Of a stretch of DNA of 64,000 bases, positions 26,857-36,268 are shown piece after piece. The translations under genes and the position numbers were made by a program. Where the stretch lies: positions 124,001 to 188,000 of the forward strand of contig JAEUIQ010000075.1 of assembly GCA_016794985.1 (NCBI GenBank), written 5' to 3'. Positions within the stretch are counted from its first letter, which is position 1, and every line of letters begins with the position of its first letter. The stretch is from Planctomycetaceae bacterium. Its GTDB lineage: Bacteria; Planctomycetota; Planctomycetia; Pirellulales; Pirellulaceae. Under the pieces are notes generated by a model that was not told where the DNA came from, searched no databases, and worked only from the letters and a program-made list of their open reading frames with translations.

Positions 26857-29775
26857 CTACCGCGGCGAGGGTTGATTGAAACGAGACGGGGTGGCCTCTG
26901 TTTCAACCGGTTTTCCGATCCAGTACATAATACCAATCAATGCCACCGTACCAACGGGCAGACACACATACCAGGGCACATTAAAGCCGATTGGAATGGT
27001 TCCACAGACTATTGAGACGATAAATACCGTGATCGCATACGGCATTTGCGTCCAAACATGGGCCAAGTGGTCGCACCCACTGGCGTTGGAACTGAGGACC
27101 GTCGTATCCGAAATCGGCGAACAATGGTCGCCAAAAATGGCCCCAGCCAAGACTCCCGCGATGGTTCCGATGAAAATTGGCGATTGGTGATCGACGATCC
27201 CGCCATTGGCCAACAAACTGCCAGCTAGCGGGATGGCCAGCGGCATGATGATTCCCATGGTGCCCCAGCTTGTCCCCGTCGCGAATGCCGTGAACGCCGC
27301 GAGAACAAAGACCAAGGTTGGCAGCCAGCGGGCGAAAGGATGTGGTCCAGTCGAGGTGCCTGCATCATCAGCCGGGCCAACCCAACGAAGCAAGACACTG
27401 GAGAGATATTGCCCCGTATGCAGCCGATGCCTGATATCCGAAAACGGAAACTTCAGGCTCTTTTCCTCAGGTTCCATGACCTTGGAAACATCAGGGTCCG
27501 CGCGACGATTCGCAAAGGCCGCGGCCATCCCCCCTCCCGGAGGTCCACCACCGCCACCTTGTGCGCCGCCACCAAATCCTTGGCCACCGCCCGGTCCACC
27601 GCCACCCCCAAATCCACCACCACCGCCAAATCCGCCACCACCGCCAAATCCGCCGCCACCGCCAAATCCACCGCCCCGACGACGTTCCGGTTGTTGATTA
27701 CCATCGACCGTTTTGGCTCCATCCGAATTTTGAGCTGAGGCATTTTCGGTTTGGTTGTTGGACGGGGCTTGTTTGTCCTGGTCTTGGCTGCGACGCTTCA
27801 AGCTTGTTGGCCATAGAGTGATTGCAGCCGAACGATTGTTGTTGTCAACCGCCTCCGTTTCGGTTGCGCTGTCATGGTTATCGGTCGCCTCGGAACGCGA
27901 GAGCCGGGATCCCGGTTCCGAATTGCCTTCCGAGTTTTTCGACTCAGGTTTGTTCGAGCCATCTTCGAGTTTCGGATTCTCGTTTTTCGGAGACTCCCCC
28001 GTCCCCGATTCGTTTGTCGACTTGGTGTCCTGGGAAGATTCCGAATCACGGCCTTGTTTCGTATCTTCCGTGCTTGAGGAGTCTGCGTCGGCAGGGGTTT
28101 GCTTGGTCTGATCTACTTTCGGTTCGGGTGCGGTGCCTGACCCCGGATGGTCATTCCAATCAACTTGGCGGCCTTCGTGCTGTAAATAACGTCCGTAGAA
28201 TCCGCTCCCCAAGCTTTGATCCCCGACATTCTGGAGAACCTCGTCCCAGAACTTGTACGGATCCTGATATTGTCCGACAAGGGTTTCAATAATAATCGGC
28301 TCAGGCACCTTGTGGAGGCGTAACGTCGCGGCGACCTTCTCAAAGGGCTCCAACGTGGCGTAAGCTGCACCCATTAGTGGCGTTGCTGACACGGCCTTGG
28401 CCATCGCCTTGGCTTTGTCCAGCTCCTGCTTGTAAGCTTCGCTGGGTTCTGAGCCGGTCATGATCGAAAGCGTTGATGCTAACCATAGAATGGCGAGAGC
28501 TGGGATCATGTGGGTGGCCCCTTGACCAGCTGCATTCATCAATGCGGCACTCGGAACGATTCTTTGCCAACTCAGCCAAAACCAAGTGAAGAAGAGGCCG
28601 ATCGCCGAGCCCCAAACCAGCGAACTGTAGCTATCCGAGGCTCCAAAGATAACGCCCCAGCGAAGTACAATCTCGGAAAACGAATTTCCGGTTGATAGTG
28701 CGGAAGTTTGATTGTTGAGGCCGGATTGATACATCAATCCCAAGATGGCTACTACGGTGATCGAGATCGGCAAAATGGCATTGATACTGCGAGCCGGCGT
28801 CTTCTGCGGCGCCAAGGTGCGATCATGGGCCACGGCAACAACCTCGGTCATTTCGATTGGAATCACATCATTCGAAACTGGAAGGCGTTTCCAATCTAAA
28901 TCATCTGGCAATAAGAACTGTTCGACAGCTCCTTGCTTTTCTTGCGCGAGCGCGCGACGTTCCGCCTTGAGCATCGGTCCGAAATCTCGTCGCATCACCG
29001 CAGACAATAGTACGAAGAATAAAGCCCAGATGACATAAAACCGGTAAGGAATCGAAGCCACAAACAACTCGAAGGCACTTGCCCCTTCCGCTTTGTTGGC
29101 TAACGTTACGCCCGCCAATCCGTCATTGATGTAGGACAGTTCACCAGCAATCCATGTCGATACGATCGCCAAACCAGCGACCGGTGCCGCCGTCGAGTCC
29201 ACGATGTAGGCTAACTTCTCGCGAGAAACCCGCAGGCGATCATACACCGAGCGATAAGTCGTTCCCAATAAAAGGGTATTTGCGTAGTCATCAAAGAAGA
29301 CAAACATCCCGCTCAGCCAAGTCGAAACCTGCACGCCAACTCTTGAATTAGTGATGGGCGACATCAAACCAATCAAGCCGCGCATGCCTGCCGCTCGATT
29401 GATCATGCCGACAATCGCGCCCATCATACAGGTAAAGACAAACACGGAAACCTTTTCAGGGTCCAGCAGCGTTGGCCAAAGATGATCATACCAAGTCGAA
29501 ATCGCACCGGCTTTCACCAAGTCCCAGCCCGAAGGTTCGTAATTGACCGCTTTGGGGGCTGAGTAGTACCCCAGGATCATTGCACCAACGAAAACCGAAA
29601 CTAAAAGACTGATAATGACGCGCCGGGTCAGAATTGCCAGGACGATCGCGACTACCGGCGGCATCAACGATAGCCAGCCATAAGGATGCTGGTCCATGTC
29701 AGCAAACTCAGGTACCTGGACACGCAAGCGATCATTCGCCGAGATTTGCCCGAGAAGGCCCAAATACCAGTTCAT
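26857..29775 (-). CDS. NhaC-family Na+/H+ antiporter with large disordered glycine-rich insert
   Basis: A 972-residue membrane protein, almost twice the usual NhaC length. Membrane helices fill residues 35-460 and 790-960, with the family motifs FVFFDDYANTLLLG, DSTAAPVAGLAIVSTW and GDHCSPISDTTVLSS, the last being the NhaC signature. Between about 540 and 760 lies a hydrophilic Ser/Glu/Asn-rich stretch ending in glycine-rich (G)nF repeats coded by an 18-base tandem repeat. The family exchanges Na+ for protons or couples organic-acid exchange. The start shown (29775) is the longest; an ATG 26 codons later directly precedes the first helix and is possible. Monocistronic. Confidence 0.88.
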   Translation of the reverse strand: MNWYLGLLGQISANDRLRVQVPEFADMDQHPYGWLSLMPPVVAIVLAILTRRVIISLLVSVFVGAMILGYYSAPKAVNYEPSGWDLVKAGAISTWYDHLWPTLLDPEKVSVFVFTCMMGAIVGMINRAAGMRGLIGLMSPITNSRVGVQVSTWLSGMFVFFDDYANTLLLGTTYRSVYDRLRVSREKLAYIVDSTAAPVAGLAIVSTWIAGELSYINDGLAGVTLANKAEGASAFELFVASIPYRFYVIWALFFVLLSAVMRRDFGPMLKAERRALAQEKQGAVEQFLLPDDLDWKRLPVSNDVIPIEMTEVVAVAHDRTLAPQKTPARSINAILPISITVVAILGLMYQSGLNNQTSALSTGNSFSEIVLRWGVIFGASDSYSSLVWGSAIGLFFTWFWLSWQRIVPSAALMNAAGQGATHMIPALAILWLASTLSIMTGSEPSEAYKQELDKAKAMAKAVSATPLMGAAYATLEPFEKVAATLRLHKVPEPIIIETLVGQYQDPYKFWDEVLQNVGDQSLGSGFYGRYLQHEGRQVDWNDHPGSGTAPEPKVDQTKQTPADADSSSTEDTKQGRDSESSQDTKSTNESGTGESPKNENPKLEDGSNKPESKNSEGNSEPGSRLSRSEATDNHDSATETEAVDNNNRSAAITLWPTSLKRRSQDQDKQAPSNNQTENASAQNSDGAKTVDGNQQPERRRGGGFGGGGGFGGGGGFGGGGGFGGGGGPGGGQGFGGGAQGGGGGPPGGGMAAAFANRRADPDVSKVMEPEEKSLKFPFSDIRHRLHTGQYLSSVLLRWVGPADDAGTSTGPHPFARWLPTLVFVLAAFTAFATGTSWGTMGIIMPLAIPLAGSLLANGGIVDHQSPIFIGTIAGVLAGAIFGDHCSPISDTTVLSSNASGCDHLAHVWTQMPYAITVFIVSIVCGTIPIGFNVPWYVCLPVGTVALIGIMYWIGKPVETEATPSRFNQPSPR
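27611..27675 (-). repeat. 18-base tandem repeat inside the antiporter gene
   Basis: Three full copies and one partial copy of an 18-base unit (AATCCGCCACCACCGCCA and variants, as read on the plus strand). On the coding strand each unit adds six residues, GGGGGF-like. Copies differ only at synonymous or near-synonymous positions, indicating recent expansion under a frame constraint. Confidence 0.85.
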
Positions 29776-29971
29776 ATGCGTTCGATTCCCACTGCTTTGA
29801 CCTATGCTCCGCCGCGTTCCAGAGAGTTTAAGCCCAACGCAACCGGATTTCTACTAGCGAGGAAAGGAAATTGCCGGTTATCACTTACCCGTACAGACGG
29901 TTACAGGACCTTTAATCGCCCTCGGCGGTTTAGCCACGAAACACGGAATTGAGTTACGAAGGACCCCAAAT

Positions 29972-31339
29972 ATGAAGTCAAACCCAGGGATGTTGGTGCG
30001 GAATATGAGTTGTTCTTGGTCGGCGGGTTTGGCTTGCTTGCTTTGGGCTTTCGCTTCCATTGCTCCGACGGACTGTAACGCTCAGTCGCCAACGGCAGCG
30101 AAAACTGATGAGAAGGCTGGTGCCTCCGCTGCAACCTGGGACCAATGGCGCGGCCCGAATCGCGACACGACGTTTCCCGGTCCAGCCTGGCCCACCAAAC
30201 TAACCGAATCGAACCTCAAACTCGTTTGGCAACACAAGCTTGAACCCAGCTACTCGGGTCCTGTCACCGACGGCAAGCGGATATTTACGACCGAAACGGT
30301 GGGAAAACGTGAAGAAACGACCCGTGCGTACGATCTGAAGACCGGAAAGCAATTATGGGAGGTTCGTTGGGATGGATCGATGACCGTCCCGTTTTTCGCC
30401 GCTTCCAACGGATCATGGATTCGCAGCACGCCGGCTTGCGACGAAAGCCGTGTGTATGTGGTTGGAATTCTCGATGTCTTGGTTTGTTTGGAATCCGAGA
30501 CTGGTAAGGAATTGTGGCGAATCGACTTCGCGAATCAGTTCGGAACCGGCAAGCCAGATTTTGGGGCTGTGTGCTCGCCGTTGCTCGACAAAGACCACTT
30601 ATACATTCAGGCAGCGAATAGCTTCCTCAAAATTCAAAAGGCCGACGGGAAGATCGTTTGGCGAACGATGGTCGAAGACGGCGGCATGATGACGGGCGGT
30701 TGTTTCTCTTCGCCCGCATTTGCGACCTTGGGCGACCGCCGCCAAATCCTGGTCCAGTCTCGAATCAACCTGGCGGGGATCGACCCGGAGAACGGCAAAG
30801 TCCTCTGGCAAACGGAAGTTCCCAATTTTCGTGGAATGAACATCCTAACGCCGATCGAATTTGAAGACTCGGTTTTCACCAGCTCGTACAACCACCAATC
30901 TTTCTTGTATCAGGTCCCCTCTTCCTCTGGGGGCAAGAACCCTTCTGAAAACGTTTCCATGGCTTGGTCTAATCCAGCGAAGGGATACATGTCAACTCCG
31001 ACAGTCATCGACCAACATGCGTATATCTTGCTGCAGAACGGTCGTTTGGCTTGCCTTAGCTTGAAGGACGGCGAGCGGAAATGGACCTCCCCCAAGTCAT
31101 TTGGCGAATACGCTTCTTTCCTGACTCAGGGGGATCGGTTCTTGATGTTGTCCAATGCCGGTATCCTTCGCTTGATCAAGGCATCGACCGAAGATTGCGA
31201 AGTGATCAGCGAACTGAAGTTGCCGGAAATCGATGATTCTTGGGCCCATATTGGTATTGGCACGGGAACCGAAGGCCAAGTTCAAATCTATGTTCGCTCG
31301 CTAAATGGTCTGCATGTCTTCGATTGGGTTAATCAATAG
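29972..31339 (+). CDS. Exported PQQ-like beta-propeller protein
   Basis: A 455-residue protein with a signal peptide (about 1-38, ending near DCNAQ) and a WDQWRGPNRDTTFPG entry motif typical of planctomycete PQQ-like proteins. Repeated blades carry the tryptophan-docking pattern: YDLKTGKQLWE, LESETGKELWR, QKADGKIVWR, DPENGKVLWQ. The fold is a propeller; the family includes PQQ dehydrogenases and many proteins without cofactor (BamB-like). No PQQ-ligand set or cytochrome domain is visible, so it is more likely a periplasmic binding or scaffold protein. Divergent from the antiporter gene; monocistronic. Confidence 0.85.
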   Translation: MKSNPGMLVRNMSCSWSAGLACLLWAFASIAPTDCNAQSPTAAKTDEKAGASAATWDQWRGPNRDTTFPGPAWPTKLTESNLKLVWQHKLEPSYSGPVTDGKRIFTTETVGKREETTRAYDLKTGKQLWEVRWDGSMTVPFFAASNGSWIRSTPACDESRVYVVGILDVLVCLESETGKELWRIDFANQFGTGKPDFGAVCSPLLDKDHLYIQAANSFLKIQKADGKIVWRTMVEDGGMMTGGCFSSPAFATLGDRRQILVQSRINLAGIDPENGKVLWQTEVPNFRGMNILTPIEFEDSVFTSSYNHQSFLYQVPSSSGGKNPSENVSMAWSNPAKGYMSTPTVIDQHAYILLQNGRLACLSLKDGERKWTSPKSFGEYASFLTQGDRFLMLSNAGILRLIKASTEDCEVISELKLPEIDDSWAHIGIGTGTEGQVQIYVRSLNGLHVFDWVNQ

Positions 31340-31420
31340 CACGGCCCGTCGTCCAAGTTCTCTTGCCGTTGACGGCGGTGGATGCCGCCAGCGTCACGCG
31401 AAGTTTGCTTGACTTCCGCA

Positions 31421-31474
31421 GGTACGGGCGTTAGCCTAGGCCGGCAGGAATTCCCCCGGTGCTCACGGGCGCCG
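31421..31474. repeat. GC-rich intergenic repeat relic
   Basis: Two short hairpin-forming blocks (GGCGTTAGCCTAGGCCGGC and CCCCGGTGCTCACGGGCGCC) lie in the gap between the propeller and DUF3667 genes. The CTAACGCCC and CTCACGGGC elements resemble the dispersed palindromic repeats of planctomycete intergenic regions. Whether it is the same family as the 18247/50043 repeats is unclear. Confidence 0.4.
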
Positions 31475-31499
31475 AGAGCCGCTGACTTTTCGTGACGCA

Positions 31500-32270
31500 A
31501 TGACTGGCGAGACGACCACAGATTCGAAAACCGATTCGCCAGTAGCTCGAAAAAACGAGACTCCTGGCGACGCATTTGGGACGAGCTTGCCAGCACCGGA
31601 ACGGCTTTCGTTTGCCTACTTGCTACGGCAGGCTTTGGAAACGCTGAATCTCGAACGCGGAATCGGGTTTACTGTCTGGCGTTGGTTGGTCATGCCGCAT
31701 CAGGCCAGTCAAGAATTCTTGTTCCACGATCGCGTTCGGTACGTCAAGCCGTTTACCTTTCTCGCGTTGTCTGTGACTTTGGTCACTTTTGTTTCGTTAC
31801 AGATTTTCGAAGCAGAGGTGAAGCTGGAAGCCGCCGCCCCGCAAATGTCGCAGCTTCCCGAAAAATACCGCAGCAGCTTTCGGTTGGCATTGACTTTGGT
31901 GATTCAATACCTCCATGTTTTCTTGGTCATTGCCCTACCCTTTCAAGCTTTCGTTAACGGCTTCGTCTTTCGAAAGACGAAATGGTTTTATCCCGAGCAC
32001 TTGGTGGTGCTTGCTTACTTGAACTCTACTCAACTGCTGATCAATGCGTCGCTTGTTCCATTATTCCTAGTCAACGAAACAATTTTCAGCATCGTGACAT
32101 CGTTCGCTGCTCCGCTGTATTTGCTTTTCTCTTTCTGGCGGGTCTATGAGGCAAGATGGTGGTTGGCAGCGATTGGGCTCTTGTGTCACATAATGATTGG
32201 CTCAATTGTTCCAGGGCTCGTCGTTGGCTTGTTGTTCGTGGTCATTCACTTTGGTGGCTTCGCTGGCTAA
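31500..32270 (+). CDS. DUF3667-like membrane protein
   Basis: A 256-residue membrane protein. After a polar 35-residue N-terminus comes LLRQALETLNLERGIGFTVWRWL, then RVRYVKPFTFLALSVTLVTF, which match the DUF3667 pattern (a LERG segment, a VRYxKPF motif and four to five membrane helices). The usual N-terminal zinc ribbon of DUF3667 proteins is absent. Helices lie near 78-100, 128-150, 165-190 and 195-250. Function unknown. The ATG at 31500 follows a 160-base gap. Confidence 0.75.
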   Translation: MTGETTTDSKTDSPVARKNETPGDAFGTSLPAPERLSFAYLLRQALETLNLERGIGFTVWRWLVMPHQASQEFLFHDRVRYVKPFTFLALSVTLVTFVSLQIFEAEVKLEAAAPQMSQLPEKYRSSFRLALTLVIQYLHVFLVIALPFQAFVNGFVFRKTKWFYPEHLVVLAYLNSTQLLINASLVPLFLVNETIFSIVTSFAAPLYLLFSFWRVYEARWWLAAIGLLCHIMIGSIVPGLVVGLLFVVIHFGGFAG

Positions 32271-32310
32271 GGTTTTTGGCCGAACCGAGGCGAGCATTCG
32301 GATCCTTTTT

Positions 32311-32784
32311 ATGCCAAAGCATCACATCAAGATTTGGGTCGACGCTGATGCCTGCCCTTTCGTTATTCGCGAGATCATTATCCGCACTGGGCTGCGTCTG
32401 CAGATCGAAGTTGTTTTTGTGGCGAATCAGTCCATTCGGGTGCCGAAATCCGAATTACTCCGCGTGATTACCGTCCGCGACGGTGCCGACATCGCCGATC
32501 ACACCATCGTCGAGCAATTGCAAGCCAATGATGTGGTTATTACAAACGACATACCGTTGGCCGCCCGTGTTGTGGAAAAAAACGGTATTGCCATCGGTTC
32601 ACGAGGCGAGGTTTTTGACGCCAACAGTGTTCAATCACGCCTCGCGTCGCGAAACGTCATGGAGCAACTCCGCTCGGCAGGTGTTGAAACCGACGGCCCT
32701 CGACCTTTGAGTCAAAAAGACGTGCAAAACTTCTCGAATTCTCTGGATCGAACGATGACTCGCGTATTGAAAGTCAAATCCTGA
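32311..32784 (+). CDS. YaiI/YqxD family protein (DUF188)
   Basis: A 157-residue protein with family motifs IKIWVDADACPFVIREII near the N-terminus, VRDGADIADHTIVEQLQANDVVITNDIPLAARVVEKN in the middle and the conserved RRxLxxKDVQNFSNSLDR end. The Asp-rich pattern and PIN-like fold suggest a nuclease, but no activity is established for the family. The ATG at 32311 begins exactly at the conserved domain; the frame is open 38 codons upstream, overlapping the DUF3667 gene. It ends 4 bases before the convergent tldE stop. Confidence 0.92.
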   Translation: MPKHHIKIWVDADACPFVIREIIIRTGLRLQIEVVFVANQSIRVPKSELLRVITVRDGADIADHTIVEQLQANDVVITNDIPLAARVVEKNGIAIGSRGEVFDANSVQSRLASRNVMEQLRSAGVETDGPRPLSQKDVQNFSNSLDRTMTRVLKVKS

Positions 32785-32788
32785 TCCA

Positions 32789-34102
32789 TCAAGCTCCCGA
32801 AAAGTTGACGTCATCAAATACTAAAGTGGGTACCTTCATCGCGCTGTACTTCCAAGGATCGTTGCCCAAAGCCCGTAATGAGCTGAACAGGGTCAACAAA
32901 TTGCCCGTTACATTCATTTCGCTTACCGGCGCTCCAACTTTTCCACGCTCGATCAAGTGGCCGCGAACTCCCAAAGAGAAATCCCCGGTGGCGCTGTCCG
33001 AGTTACCCCCCAACCAACTTGTGATCAAAATCCCTTCTTCCAAATCACCAATCAGTTGATCGCGATTCTTATCACCAAGACTCAGGATTCGATTCGACGG
33101 ACTTCCGGTCGTGGGCGGCATGCCCAGTTTCCGACCGTAATAGGTATCGATGTAGAAGTTCCGCAGCACACCAGCTTCGATGATTGGCATACTCTTGGCC
33201 GCGATACCCTCGCCATCAAAGGGTCGCGATGACAGCCCTCGAACGACCAAGGGATCATCAACGATTGTCAATAGCGGCGAAACGGCCTGCTGTCCAACTT
33301 TGCCGGCCCAAAACGATCGACGTTGCTGCAGCGAACCGCCATCCAAGGCACCCAACAAACGTCCCACAATCGAACCCGCAGCCCGCGGATCGACGACCAT
33401 CGTGGTTTTCTTCGTTGGCCCTTTGCTGCTACCCAACCGATTGTACGCCAATCGCAAAGCGGTATCAGCGACTTCAGCCAAGGGAGGAAGTTCATCGCGA
33501 TGATGACCACCGCCAAAAAAGGCCTCTTCGGGCCGCTTGCCGTCTTCGTCCAACACGACATCGGAAAATACGAACAGCCCGGTCGTTTCGTAGTTGCCCC
33601 GAAAGCCGTTGGTGCTCATTGCCGCCGACTCCCCTTCGGAAGTTGAAACGGCAGCTGTGGTCGACAACACTTTGTCTTGCCCCATGATCCGTTGGTTCAT
33701 CGTCTGGAGCATTTCCAGACGCTGCTCGCGAGTAATCGAGCTAATGGTACGATCGACCAAGTCCAGGTCCTTCTCCGATCGACCCACGAACAACGCCGGA
33801 TCGGGGATCACCCGGAAAGGGTCTGCCTGCAAAGCTCGAGTGACCGCGACCGCCTCTTTGATGAACGATCCTAATGATTCAGGTCGCAAATCGTTTGTAC
33901 TGTGAGCCGAGTATCGACCATCGACCCACAAGCGAATCGATAATCCGCGACTGGTGCTGTCTTCGACTTTTTCCAATACGCCATTGCGCATCTCGAAGTT
34001 GACACCATGGCTCCGCGAGACACTGGCCCACGCATCGCTCGCGCCCAACGATGTTGCTAATTCGATCGCCTGTTCGGCGTTTCGCAATAATGCACTATCC
34101 AT
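32789..34102 (-). CDS. pmbA: TldE/PmbA, partner subunit of the TldD metalloprotease
   Basis: A 437-residue protein with the N-terminal DVR.. region (RNGVLEKVEDSTSRGLSIRLWVDGRYSAHST) and the C-terminal domain (GAPVSEMNVTGNLLTLFSSL) of TldE. TldD and TldE form a heterodimeric protease that degrades unfolded peptides and processes some antibacterial peptides. TldE lacks the zinc motif. It starts inside the end of tldD (8-base overlap), so the two are translationally coupled. It has no export signal, unlike the neighbouring TldD. Possible substrates are not visible in the window. Confidence 0.95.
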   Translation of the reverse strand: MDSALLRNAEQAIELATSLGASDAWASVSRSHGVNFEMRNGVLEKVEDSTSRGLSIRLWVDGRYSAHSTNDLRPESLGSFIKEAVAVTRALQADPFRVIPDPALFVGRSEKDLDLVDRTISSITREQRLEMLQTMNQRIMGQDKVLSTTAAVSTSEGESAAMSTNGFRGNYETTGLFVFSDVVLDEDGKRPEEAFFGGGHHRDELPPLAEVADTALRLAYNRLGSSKGPTKKTTMVVDPRAAGSIVGRLLGALDGGSLQQRRSFWAGKVGQQAVSPLLTIVDDPLVVRGLSSRPFDGEGIAAKSMPIIEAGVLRNFYIDTYYGRKLGMPPTTGSPSNRILSLGDKNRDQLIGDLEEGILITSWLGGNSDSATGDFSLGVRGHLIERGKVGAPVSEMNVTGNLLTLFSSLRALGNDPWKYSAMKVPTLVFDDVNFSGA

Positions 34103-35639
34103 TGACGCCTCCTACAGTCATTTTCGAAACCAACACCGTGGGCATTCCTTGGCTGACCGGAACCGATTGTCCGTCCTTGCCGCACGTCCATCCACCCGAG
34201 TCCAACTTGTAGTCGTTGCCGACCATTGTGACGTTCTTTAGAGCTTCCGGACCATTGCCAATGATATTGACGTCTTTGATCGGTGCGGTCACTTTGCCAT
34301 TTTCAATCAGCCATCCGTTCTTGATATAGAACGTAAAGTCACCTGCGCCAATTTGGACTTGGCCGTTGGTAAACGTTTCCGCCACAATCCCGAACTTGAC
34401 ACTAGAGATGATTTCTTCGGGTGAATGCGGTCCGGACTCCATGTAGGTTGAGCGCATCCGCGGCATCACCACATGCCGGAAACTTTCGCGACGTCCCGAA
34501 CCAGTCGGCTCCACTCCATAATGTTTGGCACTGATCTTGTCGTGAAGATAACTGGTCAGGATTCCATCTTTGACCATGTAAGTCTTTTCGGTCGTGTTGC
34601 CTTCATCGTCAACGTTTAAGGCACCGCGTTCGAATGGTTGAGTCCCATCATCGATAATGTTCACGAACTTGGGAGCCACCTCTTTGCCCAACATCGTGGC
34701 GTAGATACTCGTTCCTTTTCGATTAAAGTCTGCTTCCATGCCATGACCAATGGCTTCATGAAGCAAGATGCCCGATGCACCCGCAGCCAACACCACCGGC
34801 AACTCACCTGCAGGTGGCCGTCTCGCCTCGAACAACAGCATCGTGCGATCGACCGCCTCTTTGGAAACTTGCTGCAAGCGGTCGTCACTGTACCAACTCA
34901 ACTCGCGCCGCCCGGCGAGGTTGCTGCTGTGGGCTTGGAGTTTGCCTTCTTTTTCGGCGGTGACCATCACGCCCAATCGACTCATCGGTCGTCGATCTCG
35001 GACCACCCGTCCGGTACTATCGGCAATCAAGACTCGTTCGTCGGTATCCGACCATGACACGCCGATCTTTTTGATCGCGGAGTCCAAGTCCCGCGTCAAC
35101 GATTCCGCTTTCAATAGTAGTGGTAACTTGGCATCAATGCCCACTTGATCCCAAGGCACGTTCGCTTGATAAAAAGAATGGGTCTTACCAAGCGTAAATC
35201 GCTGTGGGGCAACGGCGCGATTGCTGCCTTTGGCAATCGCTGCCGCCGTTCGCGCGGCACCCAACATGGATTCCAAGGTCAAGTCTTCTGTAAACGCATA
35301 GCCAACCTGATCACCCACGACGACCCGCAGACCAACGCCTTGATCAATGCCCGTCGATGCCGAACTCACCAAACCGTCCTCCAGTCGAACGCTGTTGGAC
35401 CGCGAATGCTGGAAATAAACATCCGCGAAATCAGCTCCTCCGGACATCATTTCGGCCATGACTTTGGCAATCATCGCTTCATCGATTCCAAACCAATCCC
35501 GAAACGGATCGTCGGGTGATTCGTCGATCAGTACCGCGCGGGCAATTGCTCCCGAACCCGCAAATGAGATTGGCAAAGACAACGCAGCAACTCCTGTTAG
35601 ACTAGCCCCCAACATATCGCGCCGATTGATGCGAGACAT
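34095..35639 (-). CDS. tldD: TldD metalloprotease with Tat signal
   Basis: A 514-residue TldD. The zinc motif HEAIGH is at 294-299, and GSGRRESF, MRSTYMESG and the C-terminal CGKDGQSVPVSQGMPT are all conserved, so the catalytic subunit is intact. The N-terminus MSRINRRDMLGASLTG is a twin-arginine signal followed by a hydrophobic segment, predicting export; classic TldD is cytoplasmic. The start at 35639 has GGAG 5 bases upstream; the ATG three bases earlier is too close to that site. Frame upstream is open to 35831 but has no domain features. Forms an operon with tldE. Confidence 0.94.
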   Translation of the reverse strand: MSRINRRDMLGASLTGVAALSLPISFAGSGAIARAVLIDESPDDPFRDWFGIDEAMIAKVMAEMMSGGADFADVYFQHSRSNSVRLEDGLVSSASTGIDQGVGLRVVVGDQVGYAFTEDLTLESMLGAARTAAAIAKGSNRAVAPQRFTLGKTHSFYQANVPWDQVGIDAKLPLLLKAESLTRDLDSAIKKIGVSWSDTDERVLIADSTGRVVRDRRPMSRLGVMVTAEKEGKLQAHSSNLAGRRELSWYSDDRLQQVSKEAVDRTMLLFEARRPPAGELPVVLAAGASGILLHEAIGHGMEADFNRKGTSIYATMLGKEVAPKFVNIIDDGTQPFERGALNVDDEGNTTEKTYMVKDGILTSYLHDKISAKHYGVEPTGSGRRESFRHVVMPRMRSTYMESGPHSPEEIISSVKFGIVAETFTNGQVQIGAGDFTFYIKNGWLIENGKVTAPIKDVNIIGNGPEALKNVTMVGNDYKLDSGGWTCGKDGQSVPVSQGMPTVLVSKMTVGGVNG

Positions 35640-36268
35640 CATGACTCCGTGACTTGCCCCAAAAGAATGACCGTCGCACGAACATCGACCTAGCACCGCG
35701 CCAAACCGCCTACCGTGCACCGATCCCACCATGCCTTGATGATAACCTTGCGATTCCGCCAGTACAACATTGGTTTGCCGCCAAGATTTGTTATCAAGCA
35801 CGAAAGGCAGCAGAAATCGGGCAATGGACAAAACCTAAGTGCTCCGTTGTCTTTCCAGAATGGCGAACAAGGCCCCAGTTGAAATGGAGCCACCGGAGAT
35901 GAGTTTGCAACACCGCCTGATATTTGGCGTCGATCCGATTCCCCAAAGCCACAGTGAGCCGGGCACATTTATGCTCCACCACCATTACCGCCCGCAGATT
36001 TTAGAAACCAAGTCGACGAAACCCCATCCTCAACGGTCTTCAATCTGTGGACGTTCTGAATCGGTCGGAAGAATTAACGAAAAAGGGCTCCCACGCTCCT
36101 GTCTTTTGACTCGGTCCATGTCTACAATAACGAGAGCAAGGAATTCATATCTAACCGTTCCAGACGATTATTTGTCTCTGACTTGCGATGCGTGACATTC
36201 TTCCGCACCTGATCGCAAGGAACTCCCGATCCACCCCAACGGCTGGATCGCTCACTCAGAAACTCTAA
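35640..36268. other. 630-base gap between tldD and floA
   Basis: Divergent upstream region of tldD (minus) and floA (plus). It must hold both promoters. Frames of up to about 118 codons on either strand have no family features and unusual composition, so I call no gene. No repeat or hairpin of note seen. Confidence 0.5.

Noticed and set aside
27206-27697. Proline-rich open frame on the plus strand
   Set aside because: It is the complement of the glycine-rich repeat of the antiporter.
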